A stretch of DNA of 64,000 nt from Lachnospiraceae bacterium AD3010 (GCA_000622025.1 KK211387.1:479945-543944), one strand, 5' to 3'. Counted from the stretch's first letter, positions 27,192-36,484 are shown. The notes: a model not told the origin generated them from the letters alone. Made by a program: numbers and translations.

Positions 27192-28290
27192 CGGACTCTA
27201 TCCTCTGTTCGATAAGCACTGCTTTTTCATAGAGGGCATTGTGCTTTTGCAGTGCTTCTGCACTTAAGCATTTTTTCCTGCTCTCCCGGAACCTTTCTTC
27301 CACGGAGACTCTTTTATCCTCCAGTACGACCTTATCGGCGTAAAAGAGAAGCTCTTCGGTGGAAAGAGGGGTTCCAAGGGGGCGGGAGGTATATTTTTCG
27401 GAGTGGTGGAGTCTTACGATCTCCGCTATCTCCGGATAGCCTTCCTTTTCAAGGGCATCTGCACTGACCACGGCATGGTTTTTTTCACGTCTTAAGAGGT
27501 CGTGGAGGAGAGCAGACTTTATCAGGAGCTCATTTCCGGATCTAAAATCCCGGTCGATACTCTCGTATATCTCATCTGCCGCTTTTGCCACAGCTCTCAT
27601 GTGGCGTATCACGTTATCAGGTACCTCATACTTTTTATAAAGCCGCATTATCTCCTTTTCATCAAGGAGTATAAGGGGACGGACTCCCCTAAACCTTATG
27701 CTGTCAAAGCTGCCGTCCTCATACATAAGGCAACTTACGGAGGCATTGGGAATACTGATATTAAGGACATTATCGATGTCGGATGAGGTAAGGAGAGATA
27801 GCGCGGCTCTTATCACACCCGAATGAGTAAAGATAAGGACATCCCTGCTGACATCCGATTCATCAAGGATTTCCGAAAGGGCATTTAAAAAGCGCTTTCC
27901 CGCATCTTCAAAGCTCTCTCCTCCGGGGGGTCTGTAGCTTCCGGGGTGTTCCCCCCTTTCCTTATATTCCTTAGGTAATTCTTCCCTTATCTCACTTATA
28001 AGCCTTCCTTCAAAGGAACCTAAGTTGATCTCCTTAAAATCATCCCAAAGTACAGGGATCACTGCGAGGGCATTCCCGGTGGGACAGGCTGTATCTAGGG
28101 AACGCTTAAGCGGGCTCGAAAAGATCAGGGGAGACTCCTCATTACGGTAGAGCCCGGAGAAGTAGTGGGAAAGCTTTTCTGCTTCTTTTTTTCCGACAGG
28201 GCTTAAGGGCACGTCCGTGATCCCGATATATCTTTTTCCGGTCACGTCACTTTCCCTTTCCCCATGACGGACAAGATATACCCGTCTCAT
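27172..28290 (-). CDS. Histidine phosphatase-HD domain fusion protein
   Basis: 372 residues in two enzymatic halves. Residues 1-190 are a phosphoglycerate-mutase-like phosphatase (VYLVRHGERES with the RHG catalytic His, and IFTHSGVIRAA with the second His). Residues about 225-330 are an HD-domain hydrolase (SALLHDLLRREKNH, VRLHHSEKY). The pair is found in molybdenum hydroxylase neighbourhoods of Firmicutes; a role in trimming a nucleotide or cofactor intermediate is inference. It follows the MocA-like gene on the same strand by 63 bases, so the two probably form an operon. Confidence 0.82.
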   Translation of the reverse strand: MRRVYLVRHGERESDVTGKRYIGITDVPLSPVGKKEAEKLSHYFSGLYRNEESPLIFSSPLKRSLDTACPTGNALAVIPVLWDDFKEINLGSFEGRLISEIREELPKEYKERGEHPGSYRPPGGESFEDAGKRFLNALSEILDESDVSRDVLIFTHSGVIRAALSLLTSSDIDNVLNISIPNASVSCLMYEDGSFDSIRFRGVRPLILLDEKEIMRLYKKYEVPDNVIRHMRAVAKAADEIYESIDRDFRSGNELLIKSALLHDLLRREKNHAVVSADALEKEGYPEIAEIVRLHHSEKYTSRPLGTPLSTEELLFYADKVVLEDKRVSVEERFRESRKKCLSAEALQKHNALYEKAVLIEQRIESVKRRQA

Positions 28291-28353
28291 TGTCTTATTA
28301 GTACTGCGCTTCCATGCATATCTACTGCCTTTTTTACTCCATCAAACTGCACT

Positions 28354-29031
28354 TTATTCATTGCCGAAATCTCCGTTTCTGTTGCTTTTCTTTAACCAGT
28401 CACCGCCGCTTGCCAGGGGATCACTATGTCTTACCCTGTTGAATTTTATGAGGTTTTCATAGTCCTCCCTTGTGTCTGCATCCATTATGGAGCCGTCATC
28501 CTTTACAGGCAGATCAAGGACGCTTCCGTATCCGGAGACCCTTATCTCTTCATATGCGCCCCTTAAGCCTCCCTGTCCGTCATAGCTTAGCATAAATTCT
28601 ACGGCTTTCCTGCTTAGGAGCAGCGGGTGGCCGGGTCTTCCCTGGCACCAGGGTACGATGACATCTGCTTTTTCCGCACTGTCTGCCAGTGCTCTTATTG
28701 TGTCCTCTGTGAAGAAGGGTACATCAACCGGAGAAAAGAATACTGCGTCGCAGCGGTCCCTAAGGTATGAGAGCCCCATAAGTGCCGAGTCAAACATATG
28801 CGTGTTTTCGTATTCCTCATTCCTTATGAATACCGTACCGCTGCCCTTCAGGCTTTCCTCCAGCTCATCCCCCCGGTATCCTGTTATCACCACGATATCC
28901 CGGATGCCGGCATCACGGTAATTTGCAATTACCCGTTCCGTGAAGGTCATATCTTCTATTTTCATCAGCTGCTTGAAGTCTTTCATTCTTTTAGACATTC
29001 CAGCAGCTGCAATCACCGCTCCGAAGTTCAT
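28354..29031 (-). CDS. MocA/MobA-like molybdenum cofactor nucleotidyltransferase
   Basis: 225-residue NTP transferase with the expected N-terminal loop AVIAAAGMSKRMKDFKQLM (AAG..KRM....L), FFSPVDVPFFTEDTI (metal-binding Asp) and GRPGHPLLLS. MocA members attach CMP to molybdopterin, giving the dinucleotide cofactor used by xanthine dehydrogenases, which fits the 36-45 kb operon. ATG 29031 follows AAGGAAGGA. Upstream of the phosphatase-HD gene on the same strand. Confidence 0.85.
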   Translation of the reverse strand: MNFGAVIAAAGMSKRMKDFKQLMKIEDMTFTERVIANYRDAGIRDIVVITGYRGDELEESLKGSGTVFIRNEEYENTHMFDSALMGLSYLRDRCDAVFFSPVDVPFFTEDTIRALADSAEKADVIVPWCQGRPGHPLLLSRKAVEFMLSYDGQGGLRGAYEEIRVSGYGSVLDLPVKDDGSIMDADTREDYENLIKFNRVRHSDPLASGGDWLKKSNRNGDFGNE

Positions 29032-29317
29032 TTTTATCCTTCCTTGTCATTCTGAGGGCCCCGCCCGGATATCCGAGGGTAGGCTGCAGTCATTCGCTAT
29101 CGATCTGAGCTGAATCTGCCGCGTTAATGCAGAAAAAGCCCTTTGTCATTCTGATTATCGCATAGTTGTCTTAAAAAGCAAGGATTCAGGAGAGAATATT
29201 CTTGGTATATGGACAATGCGGTAAGGATGTTTTGATTATAGATTCTGTGGTTTTCATATTATCTGACGGGTGATAGAATATTTGCAGTAAGTATCACTTG
29301 ATTAGTAAAAAACTGAG
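29032..29317. other. Intergenic region, two TGTCATTCTGA repeats and a weak dyad
   Basis: About 290 bases between divergent genes. TTGTCATTCTGA occurs twice (near 29044 and 29146), the same intergenic repeat family seen at 9156 and 44876. At 29270-29297, GTGATA-N16-TATCAC encloses TTTGCAGTAA, reminiscent of the CGCAGTAA centre of the operator before xdhC, but the arms differ. Confidence 0.4.
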
Positions 29318-31690
29318 ATGATCATTATGGGAATAATAAAAAAGATTGCTATATTTACAATGTTTGCGGCAATGGGCGGAGCGGCACTTTCGGCCTTTCC
29401 GGCGGAGAAGGCTTATGCCGGGACGTATAATGTTTCAACAGAGAGTGTAAATATTGATTGCAGTACTGACCCTGAGCCCGTCATTAGCGGCTCTTCTACA
29501 AGTAATAGCATAGTAATAAACACAGCCTCTGGTCACCCCTCAATCGTTACGCTTTCCGGTGTAAATATTGATTTATCTTCAGGAGCTGCTGCAGCGGTCA
29601 GCATAACCGGTAATGGAAATGTGGTCATAGTGCTTGATGGGACTAATACATTACAGTCAGGCAACGAACATGCCGGAATCGAAAAGAACACTGACAGCAC
29701 ATGTTCCCTTGAGATACGCGGAACCGGATCTTTAACCGCAACCGGTGGAGAGTGGGGAGCCGGAATCGGCGGCGGACAAGGAGGAGCTGGTTCCAATATA
29801 ACAATCAACGGCGGAGAAGTAACCGCATACGGAGGAAGCTTTGCAGCCGGGATCGGCGGCGGACAAGGAGGAGCTGGTTCCAATATAACAATCAACGGGG
29901 GAACAGTAACCGCAAACGGAGGACCCATTGGAAGCGGAAATCCTGGCGGAGCCGGGATCGGCGGCGGAGCCGACGGAGAAGGTTCCAACATAAAAATCAC
30001 GGGAGGAACTGTAATCGCAAACGGTGCAGGAACAGATTGTGGCGGAGCCGGGATTGGCGGTGGCGGCGCACCTGACAGTTACAGTGCCGGTAGAGCTGGT
30101 TCGGATATAATGATCACGGGAGGGACAGTAACTGCAGCCGGTGGAGGTTTTGGAGCCGGGATCGGCAGCGGAGGCGCAGGATCCATGTTCAGCGGAACCA
30201 GCGGGGCTGGTTCCAAAATAACAATCACTGGAGGAACAGTAACTGCAGCCGGTGGAGCTGCCGGAGCCGGGATCGGCGGCGGACATAAAGGAGCAGGTTC
30301 GGAAATACAAATCACCGGAGGGACAGTAACTGCAACCGGTGGAGTAAGTGGAGCCGGGATCGGAGGCGGAGCTTATGCAGCCGGTTCGGAAATACAAATC
30401 ACCGGAGGATCAGTAACTGCAGCCGGTGGAGTATGCGGAGCCGGAATCGGTGGTGGATTTAGTGGAACGTGCTCTGATATTACGATAAGCAACGATGCCG
30501 AAGTAATGGCCGCAGGCGGCATCAACGGAGATTACGGAGAAGGTTTTAATTATGGGAAAGGTGCTGCCATTGGAAACGGTGGAGATGGTGGTGAGAATCC
30601 TATAAATGGAGAAGAAGTTAATCCGGATATATCCGGGCTCTATACTACCGGATGCATTAAGTATTATGCTGCCGGAACAAATGCGGCTGACATGAATGAC
30701 CCAAATGTCAGTCCGGCAGACACTAAATCCGGAACTGTTATACCCCCATATACCATTACATTTGATGCCAATGGCGGAAGCTGTGACCCAGAATCTTTAA
30801 CAACGAAGGATGGAAAACTTGAATCCCTTCCTACTCCTGAATGGGAAGGACATACTTTCACCAGATGGTTCACAGAGAAAGACGGCGGTACGGAGGTTAC
30901 AACATCAACGGTATTTACATCGGATGCTACGGTGTATGCCCATTGGGAGGAGAACCCCGCACCCGCCACATATACGATAACCTTTGATCCGAATGGGGGT
31001 ACGGTATCTTCCGGATCAGCTGCGACAGGAACAGACGGGAAACTTACATCCCTTCCGACACCTGAATGGGAAGGACATACTTTCACCGGGTGGTTCACAG
31101 AGAAAGACGGCGGTACGGAAGTTACAACATCAACGGTATTTACATCGGATGCTACGGTGTATGCCCATTGGGAGGAGAACCCCGAACCGGACACACCGAA
31201 GGAAGCCGTTATTACTGTATCGGATAATAAGCCCATGGCTGTTTCCACTGAGTCAAAAGGTGAATTTAATATAACCTATGCCCATGAAATACCCTTCTTT
31301 GGCAAGGGTAAGATCACGCCCGAATACTTCGGAGGTCTTACGGTATCACAGGGGAATGCCACCTATACGGCCACAAAGATTAAGGCAAATAAGAAAAAGC
31401 TCCGTATCCAGATAACAGGGCTTTCCGGTGCAGATAAAGACGCGGTAAAGAAGATCAAGAAAGCGACCAAAGGCAGTAACGGCCTGCCATTCAAGTGTAA
31501 CCCCTACTACGTCCGGGATACGGACAAGGCAACGCCCAAATTCAATAAGAAGGGGGAACTTAAATCAGTTAAGATCCTTATAAACAATAAAGATTACAAG
31601 GCTAAGAAAGATGAATTCAGCTATGACATCGGTACAAAACAGATCCTGTTCAAAGGGTCAAACCTAAGTGGAAGCTATCAGACCAGGTGA
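29318..31690 (+). CDS. Secreted Gly-rich beta-repeat protein with InlB-type repeats
   Basis: 790-residue secreted protein. A signal peptide ends near AYAG. Residues about 140-390 contain nine or so imperfect repeats built on AGIGGG...GS.I.ITGGTVTA.GG, likely a right-handed beta-helix as in the Cthe_2159-like carbohydrate-binding proteins. Two near-identical InlB/Listeria-Bacteroides repeats follow (about 480-625: YTITFD.NGG ... PEWEGHTFT.WF ... TVYAHWEE). A lysine-rich C-terminal module ends in KILINNKDYKAKKDEF and FKGSNLSGSY. No LPXTG or membrane anchor is seen. Likely a surface or matrix glycan/pectin-binding adhesin. A terminator follows at once. Confidence 0.75.
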   Translation: MIIMGIIKKIAIFTMFAAMGGAALSAFPAEKAYAGTYNVSTESVNIDCSTDPEPVISGSSTSNSIVINTASGHPSIVTLSGVNIDLSSGAAAAVSITGNGNVVIVLDGTNTLQSGNEHAGIEKNTDSTCSLEIRGTGSLTATGGEWGAGIGGGQGGAGSNITINGGEVTAYGGSFAAGIGGGQGGAGSNITINGGTVTANGGPIGSGNPGGAGIGGGADGEGSNIKITGGTVIANGAGTDCGGAGIGGGGAPDSYSAGRAGSDIMITGGTVTAAGGGFGAGIGSGGAGSMFSGTSGAGSKITITGGTVTAAGGAAGAGIGGGHKGAGSEIQITGGTVTATGGVSGAGIGGGAYAAGSEIQITGGSVTAAGGVCGAGIGGGFSGTCSDITISNDAEVMAAGGINGDYGEGFNYGKGAAIGNGGDGGENPINGEEVNPDISGLYTTGCIKYYAAGTNAADMNDPNVSPADTKSGTVIPPYTITFDANGGSCDPESLTTKDGKLESLPTPEWEGHTFTRWFTEKDGGTEVTTSTVFTSDATVYAHWEENPAPATYTITFDPNGGTVSSGSAATGTDGKLTSLPTPEWEGHTFTGWFTEKDGGTEVTTSTVFTSDATVYAHWEENPEPDTPKEAVITVSDNKPMAVSTESKGEFNITYAHEIPFFGKGKITPEYFGGLTVSQGNATYTATKIKANKKKLRIQITGLSGADKDAVKKIKKATKGSNGLPFKCNPYYVRDTDKATPKFNKKGELKSVKILINNKDYKAKKDEFSYDIGTKQILFKGSNLSGSYQTR

Positions 31691-31697
31691 TAACAAG

Positions 31698-31732
31698 CCC
31701 TGCGGAGGAATAACCCCCGCAGGGTTCTTTTT
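31698..31732 (+). terminator. Rho-independent terminator of secreted protein gene
   Basis: CCCTGCGG (31698-31705) pairs with CCGCAGGG (31717-31724), followed by TTCTTTTT. It lies seven bases after the TGA. Confidence 0.8.
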
Positions 31733-31931
31733 AGGCCAATCAGGGGACGGTTCTGTGATTGGTATTGCCAAATGAACCTTCCCCATTGACTCACATAGTC
31801 AGGCAAATATGATTTCCAGGATAAAACTTTATGATCAGGCTATATATTGCGGTTTTGTAATTAATTAGTGTAAAATCGTGATGTGGTTTTATGGAGAGTA
31901 ATAAAACAAATCGTATGGGAAAGGAGAAGAA

Positions 31932-34916
31932 ATGGATCTGGGTAAAATAAATAGTTTTCCGTATATCCTTGATGAATGGGAGCGCCATGTAGAAGAAATG
32001 CCGGAATGGAAATTCGTCTATGACAATGTTGCGGTGCAGGGGTGCAGAAGAAAGGATGTGGATGACGAAGCATCGAGAATATACGCATATCTGAAAAAGC
32101 AGGGCATCGGAAAAGAAGATTTCGTCATGATCTGCTTACCAAGGTGCACCCGGGTCATTTCTGCCATCCTCGGGGTTCTCAAGGCAGGTGCAGCCTTTAC
32201 CATCGTGGATGATCATTATGCGGACGAACGGATCGACTATATCTTTAAGGACTGCGGGTGCAGACTGAAGATAGATCTTGACCGCTGGAGCGAAGCCATG
32301 TCGGAGGAGCCGCTTAAAGGATACGAGAAAACCGATCCGCATGATGTATGCTTTGCGGTATATACATCAGGCAGTACGGGAAACCCCAAGGGAGTGGTAC
32401 ACGAGTACGGGAAGATAAAGCTGATACAGCTTACGGCGATCAGCCCATATGTGGATGCATGGAATGAAGGGGACTGCCGTTTCGGTCTGATCCCACCGCT
32501 CAATTTTGTTGCGGCTTTAAAGTTCATCATTCACGGGATATATACGGGAATGAGGATCTATATCATACCGACGGAGATCATTAAGAATCCAAAGAAGCTG
32601 AAGCAGTTCTATCTGGACAACAGGATCACGGACTGCCATATGGCGCCGTCAGTCATAAGGGCAGCGGGAGATGACTTCGGCCCGTATCTTAAGCGCGTCA
32701 TCACGGGAAGTGAACCGCCAAACGGGATATCTTTTAAGAATGCTGATCTCATCAACAACTATACAATGAGTGAGTCAGCCTTTGTGGTAGCCCAGTACAG
32801 GATTGAAAAAAAGGAGGAAGCGACCCCCATCGGAAAACCGAATTATGAGGGGATCGAGATCCATCTTCTGGACGAAGACGGAAATGAGGTCAAGGACGGA
32901 GAAGCGGGAGAGATCTGCTTTGAAAATCCCTATTTCAGAAAATACAATAATCTGCCTGAGGAGACGGAAAAAGCGCTGAAGGGTGGACTGTACCACACGG
33001 GAGACCTGGGAAGGAAGCTTAATGACGGGAATTACATAATAGCCGGCAGAATGAACGATATGATCAAGATCAACGGCAACCGGGTGGAGCCTGCGGAGAT
33101 CGAACGGCATGCAAAGAGTATTCTTGGGCTGAAGTGGTGCACGGTGAAGGGCTTTGTTGAAACAGAGAAAGCCTTCCTCTGCCTGTATTATACAGAAGAT
33201 ATTGATTTTGACGTAATCGAAGTCAAAGAGGAATTCGGAAAAGTACTCCCGTATTATATGATCCCAACGTATTTTATCAGACTGGATGAGGTACCGCTCC
33301 TGCCAAATAATAAGCTCAATAAACAGGCTTTGCCGAAGCCCGATATTTCCAACTACAGGGTGCCTTATGTGAAGCCGCGAAATGAAATGGAAGCAAAACT
33401 TTGCCAGGGATTTGAAAAGGTTCTCGGAGTGGAGAATATCGGAATCAAAGACGACTTCTTTGAACTTGGAGGAGATTCTCTGCGTGCCATGGAACTGCTT
33501 GCCTTTTTGGACTGGGATATGCTTAGCTCCAATGATATATACGCCGGCATCACCGTAGAGAGAATCGTCGCGCTATACATGAAGCGGATCAGCGCAGCAG
33601 CCATCATGACCCCCGAAGAATACGAGATGGAGGCACGGAAACATCCGCACTTCCTTACGGACATACAGCTCTATATGCTGGATATGACTCTGTTCGGTCC
33701 TAAAAAGAATACCCTGAATATGTTCGAGCTTTTCAGGATAAAAGACAGGCAGGATGTAGGAAAGATAAAGGATGCTTTGAATGAAGCGATCAAAAATACC
33801 CCGATATGTTCTACGGTGATGTATTTTGATAACGATTGTCAGATCCGGCAGAAATATGCTCCTGAAACGTGTCCCGTAGTGGAGATCGAATGTACAACAG
33901 AGGCTGAGTTTAAGGAAATCAAAAAAAGTCTGGTAGTGCATACAAATGTCATCAACAGCAATCTGTATACCTTCAGACTCTTTGAAACGGAAAAGCAGGG
34001 GTATCTTCTGATCAACCGGCATCATATTGGTACTGACGGAATGGCGAAAAACCTGTTTTACCGGCGTATAGCCGATGCATATATGGGAAGGCCCCTGCCC
34101 CTTGATACTTATTACTCTTACCTTCAGAGGCTTGAAGCGTCTTTGACGGATGAATACCTGGAGTCCTGCCGTAAATACTATACGGATCGTTATGGCAGTA
34201 TTGACTGGACATTTGACATAAAGCATGACCGCAATTTGCCGGAAAAATCCAACGTATTCTATCCTTATCCGATCAGCACCACCCGTAGGGATCTGGAGGG
34301 ACTGGAGAATCGTATCGGAGTTACGGGAAACCAGGTATTTAATATCGTTCTTCTGCTGACCATTGCCAAAAGTACCGGCAGCAATAATATTTTGATGACA
34401 TATGCATATCACAACAGGACAGATCAGATCAGCAGCGAAGCTGTAGGAGGGATCTACAAGGGGCTTCCTCTGGGTCTCAGACTTGAAAATTACAGGAATC
34501 TGACGGATCTTTTTAATGATGTCAGAGCGCAGTCCATAGGGAATATACAGCACTGTAATTATAAATGGTACGAGATTGTCATACCGGATGATATATTAAA
34601 CAGTTCCTCCATTACATATGAGACAAATGAGATCATGGACAGCGATAAGGCATTTGAGGAAATAGGCATGGAAAAGGATGAAATAAGCTCTTCCGAGCCC
34701 CAGCTTTTCCCCGGAAATATTATGGGAATGGTACTTGATACCGAAGAAGGCTTTAATGTCATATTTGTTTATCAGAATCATCTGTATGAAAAGGAAACCA
34801 TCGAGAAATTTGCCGTAGACTTTGATGCGTTTATGAAGGTAATGTCAGGGATTGAAAACCCTTCAGAAATCACAATCGCAGACATCATGGCCAAGGTGGA
34901 ACAGACAAAAGCATGA
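31932..34916 (+). CDS. Single-module NRPS: adenylation-carrier-condensation
   Basis: 994 residues. Adenylation domain about 25-480: VYTSGSTGNPKGVVHEYG (A3), NNYTMSESA, YHTGDLGRKLNDGNYIIAGR (A7/A8) and NKLNKQALPK. Carrier domain about 490-560 with the phosphopantetheine Ser516 in FFELGGDSLRAMELL. The condensation domain from about 590 keeps HHIGTDG (His697/His698/Asp702), so it should be catalytic. No thioesterase, reductase or second module follows. The order A-T-C suggests it loads one amino acid and transfers it to an outside acceptor such as an amine or another carrier. The substrate is not predicted. ATG 31932 follows AAAGGAGAAGAA. Confidence 0.88.
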   Translation: MDLGKINSFPYILDEWERHVEEMPEWKFVYDNVAVQGCRRKDVDDEASRIYAYLKKQGIGKEDFVMICLPRCTRVISAILGVLKAGAAFTIVDDHYADERIDYIFKDCGCRLKIDLDRWSEAMSEEPLKGYEKTDPHDVCFAVYTSGSTGNPKGVVHEYGKIKLIQLTAISPYVDAWNEGDCRFGLIPPLNFVAALKFIIHGIYTGMRIYIIPTEIIKNPKKLKQFYLDNRITDCHMAPSVIRAAGDDFGPYLKRVITGSEPPNGISFKNADLINNYTMSESAFVVAQYRIEKKEEATPIGKPNYEGIEIHLLDEDGNEVKDGEAGEICFENPYFRKYNNLPEETEKALKGGLYHTGDLGRKLNDGNYIIAGRMNDMIKINGNRVEPAEIERHAKSILGLKWCTVKGFVETEKAFLCLYYTEDIDFDVIEVKEEFGKVLPYYMIPTYFIRLDEVPLLPNNKLNKQALPKPDISNYRVPYVKPRNEMEAKLCQGFEKVLGVENIGIKDDFFELGGDSLRAMELLAFLDWDMLSSNDIYAGITVERIVALYMKRISAAAIMTPEEYEMEARKHPHFLTDIQLYMLDMTLFGPKKNTLNMFELFRIKDRQDVGKIKDALNEAIKNTPICSTVMYFDNDCQIRQKYAPETCPVVEIECTTEAEFKEIKKSLVVHTNVINSNLYTFRLFETEKQGYLLINRHHIGTDGMAKNLFYRRIADAYMGRPLPLDTYYSYLQRLEASLTDEYLESCRKYYTDRYGSIDWTFDIKHDRNLPEKSNVFYPYPISTTRRDLEGLENRIGVTGNQVFNIVLLLTIAKSTGSNNILMTYAYHNRTDQISSEAVGGIYKGLPLGLRLENYRNLTDLFNDVRAQSIGNIQHCNYKWYEIVIPDDILNSSSITYETNEIMDSDKAFEEIGMEKDEISSSEPQLFPGNIMGMVLDTEEGFNVIFVYQNHLYEKETIEKFAVDFDAFMKVMSGIENPSEITIADIMAKVEQTKA

Positions 34917-34938
34917 TAATTCTACTTTCCTTAAAACA

Positions 34939-34967
34939 GGGAGCTCCCGCACTCAACGGGGGCTCCC
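34939..34967. terminator. Bidirectional terminator-like hairpin
   Basis: GGGAGC-t-CCCG...CGGG-g-GCTCCC stem between the convergent NRPS and TNT genes, with GTTTTAA following on the minus side. Confidence 0.55.
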
Positions 34968-34991
34968 ATTCGATTACCAGGAAGTCCCTGA

Positions 34992-35873
34992 TCATCTGTA
35001 GACGATCCTTTCAAGTGAACCGTCTTCAAGAAGATCCTTTACCGGTGACGGAAGCAATACCTGTGTGGCCATTCCGGGCTCATCAAACCAAGGATATACC
35101 GATCCTGCCTTCCCCTTAATGGGCTTTCTTACAACAAATACGCTGTAGTTCTTATACTTTGAACCGGGTGCAAGTGAATAATCCTGATATGGATGTCCCA
35201 CAAGAGACACAAAGGTTCCGTAATCGCTTCCATAGCGGTCGATCTGGGTATAGGGCTGCAGCGTATAGTCAAAGGATTCCCCGTAAAAGCCGTCGTTTTC
35301 AGGCCAGATTATATCTCCGTCAGCATTGTCATAGTATTGGGGATTTCTGTAAACGTCCTCATATTCGGCCCATAACTGATCCGAAGGTCTGTTCTCTCCC
35401 CATCCTGATACAAACGCCTCATCCTCAGGCGAATATGCCTCTGCTAATCCTAATGACACGTATGCCATGAAATAATAGTCATATAATCCAAGGCATGCAT
35501 CCAGTGCCGGGTCAACATCCACGCCTCCCGCTTTATATGCAGCGACCCTGTCTCTCTTTGCCTGATTTACAAACACTCCGTCAGACCAGTCTTTTGCAGC
35601 AAGAGAACCTATCCGCTTTGAAGCAGGATTCGGCGAAAATCCATAAACTGCATTCGGATTTACAATAATATCCCCGGAAATATTCTTATTTTCCATAGGA
35701 GAATGCTCATAGGAAAATCCCGTCTGTCCTGCGCTCAAGTATTCCTCCGGGATCACGGGGCTGGCTGCAAATACCGGAACCGATATACCCATCATCCCGC
35801 ATACCGCTCCGGCGATACCGTTATCCCCGGCCGGTGCAGGAAGATCATCACCAAAGGAAAGGAGCCTTCTCAA
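34992..35873 (-). CDS. TNT-domain protein (putative NAD+ glycohydrolase toxin), 5' end broken
   Basis: Up to 293 residues. The last 95 match the TNT domain of tuberculosis necrotizing toxin: QIDRYGSDYGTFVS, then YQDYSLAPG, YSVFVVRKPI, PWFDEPGMATQVLLP and LEDGSLERI, in the same order as in known NADase toxins. The middle is not recognised. The open frame has no convincing start: a TTG at 35873 lacks a usable binding site, while an ATG with AAAGGA at 35904 opens a leader-like frame that stops at 35848 (next entry). A GIAGAVCGMMGISVPVFAAS stretch could act as signal or leader cleavage region. No immunity gene was recognised. Confidence 0.72.
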   Translation of the reverse strand: MRRLLSFGDDLPAPAGDNGIAGAVCGMMGISVPVFAASPVIPEEYLSAGQTGFSYEHSPMENKNISGDIIVNPNAVYGFSPNPASKRIGSLAAKDWSDGVFVNQAKRDRVAAYKAGGVDVDPALDACLGLYDYYFMAYVSLGLAEAYSPEDEAFVSGWGENRPSDQLWAEYEDVYRNPQYYDNADGDIIWPENDGFYGESFDYTLQPYTQIDRYGSDYGTFVSLVGHPYQDYSLAPGSKYKNYSVFVVRKPIKGKAGSVYPWFDEPGMATQVLLPSPVKDLLEDGSLERIVYR

Positions 35874-35904
35874 CCTTTTCTTTTAATTCACCTGTAAGCT
35901 TCAT
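35848..35904 (-). pseudogene. Leader-like start of the TNT gene, out of frame
   Basis: ATG 35904 (AAAGGATAGGATT upstream) encodes MKLTGELKEKVEKAPFLW and stops. MKLTGELKEKVEKA resembles the beginning of Clostridial double-glycine or Nif11-like export leaders (LT.ELKEK.EKAE). The TNT frame begins inside it with a different phase, so one frameshift near 35855-35875 would join leader and toxin. Confidence 0.5.
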
Positions 35905-35996
35905 AATCCTATCCTTTCTTTTGCGTCACTGACTCCTTATTTTTTTTCATCATAACTCGTTTCCGGCTTTACTACTATGACACCACCGCTGACTAC

Positions 35997-36200
35997 TTAA
36001 GTCAAGGAGGACGGTTCGGCTTTCTGAGAATCAGCGGCGTAAATGGTCATCAAAAGCTCCCCTTCGGATGAGAGGGTGTTTATCCCCTGAAGCTCGAAGA
36101 AGACCCCGATGCCGAGGGACTTAAGCTCCCTCGTGGCTTCAAGGACCGTGCTTGTGTTCCTTGCAAAGCGGCTTATGGACTTGGAGATTATAAGATCCAT
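35997..36200 (-). pseudogene. Serine recombinase fragment
   Basis: 67 residues from the catalytic domain of a large serine recombinase: DLIISKSISRFARNTSTVLE, ELKSLGIGVFFELQGINTL, GELLMTIYAA. The N-terminal nucleophile region and everything after YAA are missing. Its broken 5' end abuts a plus-strand scrap of a secreted protein (next entry), so the junction near 36200 marks a deletion or rearrangement. Confidence 0.75.
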
Positions 36201-36419
36201 TCCGTTTCCATTGACGGTATTACATCTATCCAGACCAACTCAAAGAAACTGCCCTCTTTTACCATTAAATTCAAGGGTAAGGAATATAAGGATGCAAACA
36301 GGGCAGTGAAGAATGAAAGGTTTGGATTCGGGATAATCCCTGCGGAGCTTAAAGACGGTCTCGTAACCTTTGATAAGGTGAAGACAGGGAAAGACGGAAC
36401 TGTAGCATATAAGAAATAA
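36201..36419 (+). pseudogene. C-terminal scrap of a secreted repeat protein
   Basis: Open frame without a start, ending TAA at 36417-36419: SVSIDGITSIQTNSKKLPSF, then TIKFKGKEYKDANRAVKN. It resembles the lysine-rich C-terminal modules of secreted proteins like that at 29318 (KILINNKDYKAKKDE). The signal peptide and repeats are missing. Confidence 0.5.
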
Positions 36420-36484
36420 ACAGCATTCAATATTAATACAAAATACCCCCTACCCGATTATAAAAGCTGCGGTAGGGCTTTACC

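Noticed and set aside
29732..30397. Antisense Gly/Ser-rich and Pro-rich frames across the glycine repeats
   Set aside because: Products of the repetitive codon pattern of the secreted protein gene.
31733..31931. CCAATCA/TGATTGG inverted repeat and GGGGACGGTTCTGTGATTGG segment as a mobile-element end
   Set aside because: Resembles pieces of Clostridial repeats, but no second copy or flanking duplication is in the window.
33573..34553. Minus-strand open frame of 326 codons inside the NRPS gene
   Set aside because: Antisense to the carrier and condensation domains, with no family similarity.
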